This document shows, piece after piece, positions 30,664 through 39,960 of a DNA stretch of 64,000 nucleotides. The translations under genes were made by a program, and so were the position numbers. The DNA is taken from the NCBI GenBank assembly GCA_965220665.1, contig CBDCQQ010000005.1, positions 1-64,000 of the forward strand, given 5' to 3'. Every line of letters begins with the position of its first letter. Position 1 is the first letter of the stretch. The DNA comes from JAJDZL01 sp965220665. Lineage in GTDB: Bacteria; Pseudomonadota; Gammaproteobacteria; Arenicellales; JAJDZL01. The notes beneath the pieces are model-generated. The model searched no databases and had not been told where the DNA came from. It saw only the letters and a list, made by a program, of their open reading frames with translations.

Positions 30664-31452
30664 ATGCGTGTTGTCTCTCTAACCTGCTCCAATACAGAAA
30701 TAGTCGCCTCAATTGGATGCGCACACCTGTTAGTCGGCATCGACGATTATTCTGACTATCCCACTAATGTTGTGGCTAAACTGCCGCGTGTTGGCCGCGA
30801 TCTAAATATCGATGTCGAAAAAGTCGCTGAGCTCAAACCGGATCTAGTACTTGCTTCACTAACTGTTCCTGGTCACGAAGAAGTAGTCGAAGGTTTGCAA
30901 TCGGCAGGCTTACCCTACATTGTTCTTGAACCAATTCGACTTGACGACGTTTATAGAGACATACTTCATATTGGCGAACTGCTTCGGGCATCAAAGAATG
31001 CACAACGATGCGTCAGTCAAATGCAGCAGAAAATAAATTCAGCTGCTCAACCCAGCCCAGTGCACAGTTTGATGATTCAGTGGTGGCCAAAACCTGTCAT
31101 TGCACCAGGCAATCTATCCTGGACAGAAGATTTGCTTGAAGCGGCCGGCTTAATCAATCCAATTGGAAACAGGGAAGTCAAAAGTACACCGCTAACCGAC
31201 GAAGAAGTTCTGGAACTCAACCCTGACGCGGTCGCGATTTCATGGTGTGGCGTTCAACACGACAAATATCGACCCAAGGTTGTTTATCGGAATTCAATCT
31301 GGCAGGATACAAACTTCGTCAGAAACAAACACGTGTTTAGCATTCCGGAAGCCTACCTTGGAAGACCTTCACCTCGACTTGTTGATGGCTATACCGAACT
31401 CAAAAAGATTGCAAGCCAACTCAATGCAACAGCCGGTAACCCATTCAAATAG
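30664..31452 (+). CDS. Cobalamin-binding (BtuF/TroA-like) protein
   Basis: A 262-residue class III periplasmic-binding-protein fold. It starts MRVVSLTCSNTEIV, then LVGIDDYSDYP and LPRVGRDLNIDVEKVAELKPDLVLA, which matches the BtuF/FepB-type N-lobe (the 'nvE.i..LkPDLVla' signature). No signal peptide is visible, which is common in the cytoplasmic 'cobalamin-binding protein' subgroup and odd for a transporter partner. No permease or ATPase gene is next to it. B12 as ligand is inferred from the subgroup and from the B12-dependent genes in the window (NrdJ, MttB family). Confidence 0.75.
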   Translation: MRVVSLTCSNTEIVASIGCAHLLVGIDDYSDYPTNVVAKLPRVGRDLNIDVEKVAELKPDLVLASLTVPGHEEVVEGLQSAGLPYIVLEPIRLDDVYRDILHIGELLRASKNAQRCVSQMQQKINSAAQPSPVHSLMIQWWPKPVIAPGNLSWTEDLLEAAGLINPIGNREVKSTPLTDEEVLELNPDAVAISWCGVQHDKYRPKVVYRNSIWQDTNFVRNKHVFSIPEAYLGRPSPRLVDGYTELKKIASQLNATAGNPFK

Positions 31453-31458
31453 ACCAAC

Positions 31459-32808
31459 TTAATCAACGAGCGAAACTGAATCTGAATCATAGAAAGCTTT
31501 CAATAGTTTGAGAAAGTACACCGCGTCGTCGCAGCCTGCCAATTCTCGAATTGAATGCATCGCAAATTGTGCTACGCCTACATCAACAGTCCTGATTCCA
31601 ATCTCTGAAGCAACGAGTGGGCCAATTGTGGTACCACACGGCTGGTCATTGCGTGAAACAAAAACCTGAACCGGAATCTTCATATCAGCGCACAAGCTAC
31701 GAATCACAGCTTCGGTTTCATCACTCGTTGCATAGCGTTGATTTGAATTTACTTTGATAACTGGCCCCTTGTTCAGCACAGGTCTGTGCTGTTCATCATG
31801 CTTTTCCGGATAGTTTGGATGTAAACCGTGTGCACCGTCTGCAGAGAGCATGGCAGAATTTCGAATGACTCTCGAGTCTAGTGCCCCAATTCTCTCAAGC
31901 ACTTGCAACAAGAACCGTCCCTGTGCACCTGAATCCGACACGCTTCCAACCTCTTCATGATCGTTCGCAACCAAAATACAGAAGTTGTCACTGCTGGCAT
32001 TAGTAAGCGCTATTACTCCCGCGTAGCAACTCAGAAGATTATCGATCCGGGCACTTGCTATGTACTGATTCGAACAGTCTGAAGCTAAATTAGCCGAGTT
32101 TGAAATCTCACCTTTTGACTTGATCAGATTAGGCGGATTCGAATCGTAGAACCGAAGGTCAAAGCCAAGAATATCTTCCGCCTCTGCCTGATCACCAGCA
32201 AAGTCTAACAACTGCTGCGGAAGTGTTTCACCGTCTCCCCAGTGATTTAGTAACACCGGGTTGATGTGCACCTGACTGTCAATTTCCTGGAGTTTGTTCG
32301 CTTGCCTCTCTAGATGAATCGCTATGCTCGGAATGACTGCGACCGGCACCTTGGAATCGATCATGACTTTTCTGATTGAACCGTCAGCGTCTCGCACAAA
32401 AATTCTGCCAGCAATGGCCAGATCTCTATCAAACCAGGTGCGAAGCAGAGACGATCCATAAACTTCAACATTCGCAACCCTATATCCGTGCTTCTCGAAA
32501 TTGGCTTTGGGGTTGAGCTTAAGGCACGGACTGTCGAGGTGTGCACCGACCAGTCGCATGCCATGCGTAACTTTCGAATTTGAGCCAAATCGAAATGCAA
32601 TCACAGATGTACCGTTTCGAGTCACATAACATTGATCACCCTCCTGCAAATGCCACTCCTCCGTTTCAGAAAGCCTTCTGAAACCTTGCTCATCTAGAAT
32701 GGTATACAAGCTCTGTGATGCGTGATAGGGTGTTGGGGAGTTCTTGATGAACTCCAGCATCCCATTCAGATATTGACTCGCATCAAAGAACTGCCTCAGA
32801 CCTGCCAT
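31459..32808 (-). CDS. M18-family aminopeptidase
   Basis: A 449-residue metalloaminopeptidase of the aspartyl-aminopeptidase (DAP/ApeB) family. Two-zinc site motifs are visible: VGAHLDSPCLKLN near residue 88, NDHEEVGS near residue 280, and the C-terminal VGVAQFAMHSIRE. These cytosolic enzymes remove N-terminal residues, often acidic ones, from peptides. Length matches the bacterial family. It lies 15 bp downstream of ttcA on the same strand and converges on the BtuF-like gene with a 6-bp gap. Confidence 0.92.
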   Translation of the reverse strand: MAGLRQFFDASQYLNGMLEFIKNSPTPYHASQSLYTILDEQGFRRLSETEEWHLQEGDQCYVTRNGTSVIAFRFGSNSKVTHGMRLVGAHLDSPCLKLNPKANFEKHGYRVANVEVYGSSLLRTWFDRDLAIAGRIFVRDADGSIRKVMIDSKVPVAVIPSIAIHLERQANKLQEIDSQVHINPVLLNHWGDGETLPQQLLDFAGDQAEAEDILGFDLRFYDSNPPNLIKSKGEISNSANLASDCSNQYIASARIDNLLSCYAGVIALTNASSDNFCILVANDHEEVGSVSDSGAQGRFLLQVLERIGALDSRVIRNSAMLSADGAHGLHPNYPEKHDEQHRPVLNKGPVIKVNSNQRYATSDETEAVIRSLCADMKIPVQVFVSRNDQPCGTTIGPLVASEIGIRTVDVGVAQFAMHSIRELAGCDDAVYFLKLLKAFYDSDSVSLVD

Positions 32809-32823
32809 CAGACTTTTGCCTGT

Positions 32824-33642
32824 TCAGTCTCTATCTACGACCAGAGAAACAAAATCGAACAGGTTTCGATCTGCTAGTTGAGACGGAGATACATGCTGTA
32901 TGCTTCGAAAAATGTTCTCAACCCGTCCTGGATTCTGTCGCTGCCATTCCATGAGCATTTCCTTGATTTTTACGCGCTCAAGATTTGTTTGCGACCCGCA
33001 TAAATTACAGGGGATGATCGGAAATCCGCGTAGTTTCGCATATTTTTCAATGTCGGATTCTCGACAATATGTCAGAGGGCGAATCACGACATTGGTGCCA
33101 TCATCGCTCTTCAGTTTGGGTGGCATCGCTTTCAGTTTTCCACCGTGAAACATGTTCAGAAACAGTGTCTCAACAATATCTTCTCGATGGTGGCCCAGCG
33201 CAATTTTATTGAATCCGTTCTCCCGCGCAAATCCGTAAATTACTCCGCGCCTTAGCCTGGAACAAAGTCCACACATGGTCTTGCCCTCAGGTATCACCTC
33301 CTTAACAACACTGTAGGTGTCAACTTCCAAGATGTGATAGGGAACACCAAGCGATTCCAGATATTCTGGCAGAACATGTTCCGGAAATCCTGGTTGCTTC
33401 TGATCCAGATTCACAGCAGTCAAATCAAAATCCACCGGTGCGCGCGCCTTGAGTTCCAGCAGAATGTCGAGCATGGTATAGGAATCCTTACCTCCAGAAA
33501 GGCAAACCATGACCCGGTCACCTGCTGAAATCATTTCAAAATCGCTGATCGCGCGACTCACTTCGCGTCGTAGTCGCTTGCGTAGCTTATTGAAGTCATA
33601 GCGCTCACGCGAATTTTGAAAAAACCGGGGATTACAGGCCAT
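32824..33642 (-). CDS. ttcA: tRNA 2-thiocytidine biosynthesis protein TtcA
   Basis: About 272 residues from ATG 33642. An upstream TTG (33675) is open, but neither start has a good ribosome binding site. I chose the ATG because the protein then begins like known TtcA (YDFNKLRKRLRREVSRAI). Motifs: PP-loop SGGKDS at residues 49-54; CGLC, whose two Cys hold the [4Fe-4S] cluster; and a later CNLCG. TtcA thiolates cytidine 32 of certain tRNAs using ATP. It probably forms an operon with the M18 peptidase downstream. Confidence 0.95.
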   Translation of the reverse strand: MACNPRFFQNSRERYDFNKLRKRLRREVSRAISDFEMISAGDRVMVCLSGGKDSYTMLDILLELKARAPVDFDLTAVNLDQKQPGFPEHVLPEYLESLGVPYHILEVDTYSVVKEVIPEGKTMCGLCSRLRRGVIYGFARENGFNKIALGHHREDIVETLFLNMFHGGKLKAMPPKLKSDDGTNVVIRPLTYCRESDIEKYAKLRGFPIIPCNLCGSQTNLERVKIKEMLMEWQRQNPGRVENIFRSIQHVSPSQLADRNLFDFVSLVVDRD

Positions 33643-33953
33643 GGAATCTGATTCGAATTCAACTTTCAACAGCAATTACCAAAATAGAACTTGATTTAAC
33701 AGGTAGTCGCACCAAGTATAAACGCGCGGTCGTACTTGTAGGTGACTTGAACAATTTCACCCTAGCGATAGTCGCTACCTGCAAATATCAATCAGCAGCG
33801 ACTTGAATCGACCTTCTCTTTTGCAATCACACCTTGTTCAAAAAGTTTCGGGACATAACGGCTCTGGATTCAGAATGGCACAATCATCCCCAGCAACCTG
33901 TAAAATGATTGCAACTCGGTTTGAATCAAGATTAATCAATTCAAAGTTCTAGT

Positions 33954-34436
33954 ATGCATTGGATAGCGATTGGTGTCGTTTGTATTGCGCTGATTTTTGT
34001 CAGCTATTACTCTCCAAAAGTTGGATTTGGACTGCTCGCTGCGCTAGCTGTCCTCCTTACTGGTTTGTATTTTTTGAACCTGGAGGATTCAGAGTCAAAG
34101 AAATTCCCAATACCCAAGGAGACTATAGATCTTGAGGTGACTCAAACTGAAAAATCATATGGGGACAGTTGGGAGTTCGCCGGACGAGTCTCCAACACCT
34201 CAGATAAAAACGTTACTGATGTCCAAGTTAGAGTGCTTCTTTATGATTGCCCGGACGAGTCCGTTGAAAGGACTGATGCCTGTGTAGTGATTGGTGATAA
34301 GGTCGAGTTTGTACCAATCAATGTCCCAACCCGTCAGGCTAGAGACTTCAAGGACAACGTTTCGTTCAGAAATGCGGTCGCTAAAGGAAAATTGTTTTGG
34401 GAATTCGAACTGGCCGGGATTCGGGTAACTGACTGA
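33954..34436 (+). CDS. Hypothetical membrane protein with FxLYD-like domain
   Basis: A 160-residue protein. Two adjoining hydrophobic segments (IAIGVVCIALIFVSYY and GFGLLAALAVLLTGLYFL) are followed by a soluble domain. That domain contains SWEFAGRVSNTSDKNVTDV and VRVLLYDC, the pattern of small beta-sandwich FxLYD-like domains, with two nearby Cys. It probably faces the periplasm. It stands alone between ttcA (divergent) and nrdJb (convergent). Function unknown; the domain call is by eye. Confidence 0.7.
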   Translation: MHWIAIGVVCIALIFVSYYSPKVGFGLLAALAVLLTGLYFLNLEDSESKKFPIPKETIDLEVTQTEKSYGDSWEFAGRVSNTSDKNVTDVQVRVLLYDCPDESVERTDACVVIGDKVEFVPINVPTRQARDFKDNVSFRNAVAKGKLFWEFELAGIRVTD

Positions 34437-34519
34437 ATTCATACCGACAGACGTTCACTATGCGCGATGACTGCCAGAAATCTAAATCATAAGTGCTAGT
34501 GGTTTTAATCCGACCCTGA

Positions 34520-35263
34520 TTAGGAGCATTTGGAATCGCCGCAGTTCAAACAGGTAAGGCAACCGTCCATCATAATGACTGCGGCAACATTGCAAACTTT
34601 ACAAAGCTGTGATCCTTCTGGAAAATCACCAGCCTGACTACCATTTGCTTTAGTGTTGCGACTTTCATATTCAGCCCGTTTCTCATCAAGTATCTGCTGA
34701 ACATGCGCGGGTCTGGGTTCGTCCGTGATCATGCCGATCTTTCGCATGTGCTCTTCAATAACTGAACCAATTTCAGCAACCAGCGACGGTACATATTCGC
34801 CGGTACCTGGAATAAAGTAACCACCGCGGGGATCAAATACCGCTCTGAGTTCTTCAACTAGAAATGAACTGTCTCCGCCTTTCCTGAAAACAGCCGAAAT
34901 TATCCGGGTCAGCGCAACAATCCATTGAAAGTGATCCATGTTTTTGGAATTGATGAAAATCTCATATGGACGCGATTTTGCGTAAGGTGTACCGGGGTTG
35001 ATAGCAATATCGGTGATTGTGACATACAGGGCATGTTCCGATATATGGTTTTTGATTTTGTAAGTCGCACCAGGCAAAGTTGCAGGACGCGTCAGATGCT
35101 CAAGCATACCAACTGGCTGTACGCCGTTTATCATCGGATCAGTGGCTCCGTTGGAACCTAAGGGCGGCGAGACTGACAGTTCAGGAGTTGACAACACAGG
35201 TTCTACCGCAGCTGTAGGAACCACTCTGTAATCGACAATTTTCTTGCTGATTCTAATAGTCAT
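34520..35263 (-). CDS. nrdJ: Ribonucleotide reductase class II, NrdJb subunit
   Basis: 247 residues, equal to the C-terminal part of full-length NrdJ. A TSCPD-type domain is visible (YKIKNHISEHALYVTITDI near residue 68; VAEIGSVIEEHMRKIG near 163). The end is Cys-rich, with a CKVC pair followed by CLTCLNCGDSKC, the redox-relay cysteines and zinc ribbon that re-reduce the active site. It lies 86 bp downstream of nrdJa on the same strand. The split resembles the NrdJa/NrdJb arrangement known from Pseudomonas. Both parts are needed for activity there. Confidence 0.88.
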   Translation of the reverse strand: MTIRISKKIVDYRVVPTAAVEPVLSTPELSVSPPLGSNGATDPMINGVQPVGMLEHLTRPATLPGATYKIKNHISEHALYVTITDIAINPGTPYAKSRPYEIFINSKNMDHFQWIVALTRIISAVFRKGGDSSFLVEELRAVFDPRGGYFIPGTGEYVPSLVAEIGSVIEEHMRKIGMITDEPRPAHVQQILDEKRAEYESRNTKANGSQAGDFPEGSQLCKVCNVAAVIMMDGCLTCLNCGDSKCS

Positions 35264-35349
35264 ACTGAGAACAATGGGTATTGTGTTGGGGACGCAGGAA
35301 CAATTCGAAATTCATAAGGTACTGAGATTTTCTATTGACAACAGCTACG

Positions 35350-37485
35350 CTAGAACTTTCCGTAGTACCCTTCCTTAAGGGCATCATATAAATTCGCTGC
35401 ACTGTGGATTTCCCCGTCATATTCAATTTCTTCATTACCCCTGACGGTGACAACGCTACCGTCTTCCAGAGTAAACGAATAAACCGTGTCTTCGCTGTCT
35501 TTCTTCCGAACCAGAACACCTTGAAAGTTTTCCGGGTTGTATCGAAATGTTGTACATCCCTTTAATCCGCTATCGTATGCCGCCAGGTAAATATCCTTGA
35601 ACTTTTCAAATGGATAATCGGTTGGTACATTTGCGGTTTTCGATATTGAAGAATCTACCCACTTCTGTGCTGCCGCTTGAATCGCAACGTGTTCGCTGGG
35701 TGTAACGTCATTTGAAGTGATGAAATAATCAGGAAGTGACTCTGGTTCATCCATCGAAGCCGATTCATCCACCAACTCCCGGAATAAAAGCAGTTCGTAG
35801 GAGTAAACAGGCATCCGCTCTTTTGATTTTTTCCCTTCGCGAATGACGTTCCGGAAATACTCGTGAGAAAACGACGGTTCGATGCCATTGCTTACATTGT
35901 TTCCTAGCGACAGGCTAATCGTTCCCGTAGGAGCGATTGAACTGTGATGTGTAAAACGCGCGCCGATATCTGCAACTCGATTGGTAATGTCTTCAGGAAG
36001 TTGCTGCATATAGCGACTGTACTGGGAGAGCAAGACTTTACCCTTCACGTGATCACCGACCTGGATGCCATCCAGCGCCATTTCGGGTCGTTTGTATAAC
36101 ATCGCCGGAGTGACTTCAAAAGTCTCTTCGAATATCGGAGCTGGCCCTTTCTCTTCGGCCAATTCAACCGCTACCTGCCAGCCTGTAATTGCCATCTCAG
36201 CTGCTACTTTTTCTGTGAACTCAATGGACTTTTTGGACCCGTAGCGGATTTTCATCATGGCTAATGTCGAACCCAGACCCAGAAATCCCATTCCGTGTCG
36301 GCGTTTTCGCAAGATTTCGTTCTTCTGCTCGTTGAGCGGCAATCCATGAATTTCAACAACGTTGTCCAGCATTCGGGTAAAAATTGCCACCACCTCCCGG
36401 TAGCGTTTCCAGTCGAAGCGCACTCTGTCAGAAAATGGATTGACAACAAAATGAGTCAGGTTCACCGAACCCAAAAGACAGCTACCATAAGGCGGTAGGG
36501 GCTGCTCACCGCACGGGTTAGTTGCCCGAATATTTTCGCAAAACCAGTTGTTATTCATCTCGTTTACGCGATCAATCAGAATGAATCCTGGTTCAGCGAA
36601 GTCATAGGTCGACTCCATGATTGCATCCCAAAGAAGCCGCGCTGGAATAGTCTTGTAAATTCGTACCGCAACCATCCCCTGATCGTTGGTAATCCAATTT
36701 CGATTGTTTTCGTCTACTGGCCAAAATTTCCAAGTAACTGGAACCTCATCATCGGCCATTTCCTGCTGAGTGGCAGGGAAAACAAGATCCCACTCTGTGT
36801 CATTTTTGACTGCCTTGACAAATTCATCGGTAATCAGACACGATAGGTTAAACTGCCGCAATCGACCATCTTCTCGCTTTACTCGAATGAATTCGAGTAT
36901 GTCCGGATGAGAAATGTTGAACACCCCCATTTGTGCACCGCGCCGGCCACCTGCTGAGGACACAGTGAAGCACATTGCATCAAATATATCCATGAAAGAC
37001 AGCGGACCAGAAGTATTGGCTCCGGCACCGCTTACAAAGGCGCCCTTGGGTCGAAGCGTGGAAAACTCATAGCCGATTCCGCAACCGGCTTTCAGTGTGA
37101 GTCCTGCCTCGTAGACCGAATGTAAAATTCCCTGCATTGAATCTGGGATAGTTCCGGAAACAGTGCAATTGATTGTACTGGTCGATGGTTTATGTTCCTG
37201 AGCACCCGCATTCGAGACGATTCGACCAGCAGGAATGGCGCCGTTTTTCAGTGCCCATAAGAATCTTTTGTACTGCTTGTCTCGCACCTTGACATCTTCT
37301 GCCTCAGCTAATGCCGTAGCAACCCGCTCAAAAGTATCTTCAACCGTTTGATCAACGAGATCACCGGTCTGAGTCTTTAAGCAGTATTTTCGAAGCCAAG
37401 TGTCGTAAGATGCTGGTTGAAGCTCAAGTTTAGAGGGCTGTACTTCTGATGTTATTTCGGTAGTTATTCCAGATACGCTAGCCAT
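35350..37485 (-). CDS. nrdJ: Ribonucleotide reductase class II, NrdJa catalytic subunit
   Basis: A 711-residue catalytic part of the adenosylcobalamin-dependent ribonucleotide reductase, which makes deoxyribonucleotides with or without oxygen. Signature elements: STINCTVSGTI (substrate-binding Cys region, ~residue 104), NLSCLITDEF (~213), the radical-site NPCGEQPLPPYGSCLLGSVN (323-342), PTGTISLSLG, and SGLKGCTTFRY near the C-terminus. The frame ends cleanly with EGYYGKF. The TSCPD and Cys tail are on the separate NrdJb. No NrdR boxes or cobalamin riboswitch were seen upstream. Confidence 0.93.
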   Translation of the reverse strand: MASVSGITTEITSEVQPSKLELQPASYDTWLRKYCLKTQTGDLVDQTVEDTFERVATALAEAEDVKVRDKQYKRFLWALKNGAIPAGRIVSNAGAQEHKPSTSTINCTVSGTIPDSMQGILHSVYEAGLTLKAGCGIGYEFSTLRPKGAFVSGAGANTSGPLSFMDIFDAMCFTVSSAGGRRGAQMGVFNISHPDILEFIRVKREDGRLRQFNLSCLITDEFVKAVKNDTEWDLVFPATQQEMADDEVPVTWKFWPVDENNRNWITNDQGMVAVRIYKTIPARLLWDAIMESTYDFAEPGFILIDRVNEMNNNWFCENIRATNPCGEQPLPPYGSCLLGSVNLTHFVVNPFSDRVRFDWKRYREVVAIFTRMLDNVVEIHGLPLNEQKNEILRKRRHGMGFLGLGSTLAMMKIRYGSKKSIEFTEKVAAEMAITGWQVAVELAEEKGPAPIFEETFEVTPAMLYKRPEMALDGIQVGDHVKGKVLLSQYSRYMQQLPEDITNRVADIGARFTHHSSIAPTGTISLSLGNNVSNGIEPSFSHEYFRNVIREGKKSKERMPVYSYELLLFRELVDESASMDEPESLPDYFITSNDVTPSEHVAIQAAAQKWVDSSISKTANVPTDYPFEKFKDIYLAAYDSGLKGCTTFRYNPENFQGVLVRKKDSEDTVYSFTLEDGSVVTVRGNEEIEYDGEIHSAANLYDALKEGYYGKF

Positions 37486-37593
37486 ATTCAGTCTCGCGAC
37501 GGGGTCTCGATTATGAGATCGATGATCAAGGTCTTTACCTTGGGTATTTTAATCGAAATTACGCTTCCGTTCGATTCGATTTGGAATTAACTG

Positions 37594-37615
37594 TAATAAC
37601 TTCAATAAGTTATTA
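37594..37615. repeat. Inverted repeat upstream of nrdJa
   Basis: TAATAACTT and AAGTTATTA flank a 4-nt CAAT loop inside the AT-rich 285-bp gap between norD-like and nrdJa. Possible operator or weak hairpin. It does not match the NrdR box. Confidence 0.3.
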
Positions 37616-37770
37616 GGTTTATTGAAATTAAACTAAATCAAATATATCAGATATATAAATCAGAAAATAAAACTTTCAGATTAAATAAACGTCGCACATT
37701 ACTCACTTCATTTCGCAACAAATTGTCAATTTTGCAGGTTGACTGCAAGGCTGACTGAAACGCCATGGAA

Positions 37771-39954
37771 TTAAGTCGTCAATCTGCGGTAAATGTCGGA
37801 AACTTTTAGCGGTAATTTTCTAATGTCGCTCACTACGGTGTAGTTGACATGGCCATACATGTGGGGCAGATATTCGTGAGCATGAGTGTCGATCGTGACG
37901 CAAAATGGATGAATGCCAGCATGCTTGGCCTCTAACAGTGCCTGGCGAGTATCTTCAATGCCGTACTCACCCCGATACCCATCGTAGTCATCGGGTTTGC
38001 CATCTGAAATCGTGATAAGCACCCGAGTTTTGGCATCGATACGCTTGAGCTTTTCAGTCAAATGCCGAATGACCACTCCCATTCGAGTATAGTCCTGCGG
38101 CTTCATACCAGCCATTCTGGCTTTGACTTGCTGGTCGTAAGGTTCTTCAAAAGTTTTGATCCGATATACCTCGCAACGTTTCCGAGTCATACCTGAAAAA
38201 CCGTAGATCGCATAGCGGTCACCCAGAGTTTCCAGTGCTTCACTCAATAGAACCAGACTCTCGCGCTCTGCCTCGTTGATCCATCCCTTGGTTGAACCAC
38301 TGACGTCGACCATGAATACAACTGCAAGATTACGCTCCATTTTGCGCGATTTAATAAACAGCTGTTCACTGAGTTCCTCCCCTTTTACGACATCAACATA
38401 ACTGTCCACTACAGCATCGATATCAATATCATCTCCATTCTTCTGCCTGCGTAGCATTCGGTCATCACCTCTGAGTGCCTCAAATGATTTTCGAATATCG
38501 CGCACCAGATGGAAATACTTGTCCAGGATGGCGGTAACGGTTTGCGCACTGCCCGGATGCATCTCCAGTTCTTTCAGCACACACCAGTTTTTGCGATAGT
38601 GACATCGTCGATAGTCCCACTCGTCGTAAAAAACTCCGTCTTCGAATTTGCCAACCTCTTTCTCCGGGCGATCTTCAGTTGATTGACCAGCATCGTACAG
38701 TCCGGTTCCAGCGGGAACAAGATAGTCTTCCGGAATCTCACCAAAGTCCTGGATAATCGACTTTGCGGTTTGAATCATATCTTCGGGCGGTGCTACCGGC
38801 TGGCCCTCAATGGTGACAGTCAACTCCCCGTCACCCTGACTGTCACTTTCCATTTCCTGAGAATATGAAACCTCGTACGCTTCTCGCTTCAGGCCCTCCC
38901 TGTCCAGTTCACTCTCATCCTCTACCCCTTCCGCCAACAGAGCAAGATCCGTACGAAATTTTTCACGCTCATTTTCGACTCGTTGCCGGGTAACCAGACG
39001 TACTCGTTCCAGATCAATCACGCCTTGATAACAGGCAGGTTCTGGAAAATTCACTTTTTTGTCGTAGAGTTGTTTGACCACAGAAAGCGAATCATTTACG
39101 GTCGCACCTGAATCCTGAACTCTTTCAATCTCCGGAAACTCCGAGGTAAGTTTCTGCCCACCCGATGTATCCTGCTTTAACGTCCTCATTTGTCTTGCAA
39201 GCCCCGGAAGTTCAGCTTCGAGGCGAGCTAGCAGTCGATGTTCTTCCACCGCTTCGAAAATACTAAGCGCCCTGGCTGGGTCTCTATAGTTGGCAATCTT
39301 TGTACAGACAATGGGCACCCCCGTTGCTTGATCGACCCGAAAGGTTCCAAAGCGCGATTGAGCCAGCATGAAACCAACCATTGCCTTGTAAACCTCAAAA
39401 TTCCTGCGACTTGATTCGAACTGTCGAACTGAATGTGGCAGGTACATCGTTTCGGTATCAGTCCATGCCGTTTTATCTTCATCAATTCCCAAGTGTCTTC
39501 CGGATACTCCAATGGCAAATTTATTCATGACGGTTACGACATCATTGAAGGTCACGGAATATTGTTTTTGCACCAGCTTTTCTGCGAAGAATTCCACTCC
39601 CCGAAGTGCCGCACTGCCAAGATAAAGGCCATCGCGATCGTAAATATCCATCGCTTCAATGATCCACTGAGTGACACCATCAGTATCCAGCAACGAAAAG
39701 GCGTGAGTCACATGACTCACGAACTGAAATGCCATCTCAGAGTTGGATTTTGATATTACACCGGTCCAGTGCAGAGCGAAGTCCTGCTCGGAACGATGTA
39801 AATGCGACAATTTCAGTGCCGGCTCCGCAGCTGTTCGGCGGGAAGTGAGGACCGCACCTAGCAGGTCCTCCAGACGTTCTTTGATTTCAAAATCTGCGAG
39901 CGGTTGATTGACGCGGCCCGAAGCATAGTTTATCCGGTCAGCCATTCTCACCAT
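37771..39954 (-). CDS. norD: NorD/CbbO-family vWA protein
   Basis: A 727-residue protein with a C-terminal von Willebrand A domain. Its metal-ion-dependent adhesion site is visible as VVFMVDVSGSTKGW, followed by ITISDGKPDDYDGYRGEYGI and the DTRQALLEAKHAGIHPFCV strand typical of NorD/CbbO. The middle is acidic. NorD/CbbO proteins act with a NorQ/CbbQ AAA+ ATPase to remodel or insert metal into a target enzyme (NO reductase, Rubisco or a cbb3-type oxidase). Here the partner ATPase is immediately upstream with a 6-bp gap, but no target gene adjoins. The cbb3-like cluster 14-20 kb away is a candidate client. Confidence 0.88.
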   Translation of the reverse strand: MVRMADRINYASGRVNQPLADFEIKERLEDLLGAVLTSRRTAAEPALKLSHLHRSEQDFALHWTGVISKSNSEMAFQFVSHVTHAFSLLDTDGVTQWIIEAMDIYDRDGLYLGSAALRGVEFFAEKLVQKQYSVTFNDVVTVMNKFAIGVSGRHLGIDEDKTAWTDTETMYLPHSVRQFESSRRNFEVYKAMVGFMLAQSRFGTFRVDQATGVPIVCTKIANYRDPARALSIFEAVEEHRLLARLEAELPGLARQMRTLKQDTSGGQKLTSEFPEIERVQDSGATVNDSLSVVKQLYDKKVNFPEPACYQGVIDLERVRLVTRQRVENEREKFRTDLALLAEGVEDESELDREGLKREAYEVSYSQEMESDSQGDGELTVTIEGQPVAPPEDMIQTAKSIIQDFGEIPEDYLVPAGTGLYDAGQSTEDRPEKEVGKFEDGVFYDEWDYRRCHYRKNWCVLKELEMHPGSAQTVTAILDKYFHLVRDIRKSFEALRGDDRMLRRQKNGDDIDIDAVVDSYVDVVKGEELSEQLFIKSRKMERNLAVVFMVDVSGSTKGWINEAERESLVLLSEALETLGDRYAIYGFSGMTRKRCEVYRIKTFEEPYDQQVKARMAGMKPQDYTRMGVVIRHLTEKLKRIDAKTRVLITISDGKPDDYDGYRGEYGIEDTRQALLEAKHAGIHPFCVTIDTHAHEYLPHMYGHVNYTVVSDIRKLPLKVSDIYRRLTT

Positions 39955-39960
39955 CTCAAT

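Noticed and set aside
37500..37770. NrdR box or cobalamin riboswitch upstream of nrdJa
   Set aside because: No sequence close to the NrdR consensus and none of the conserved B12-riboswitch boxes were found; only an AT-rich inverted repeat.
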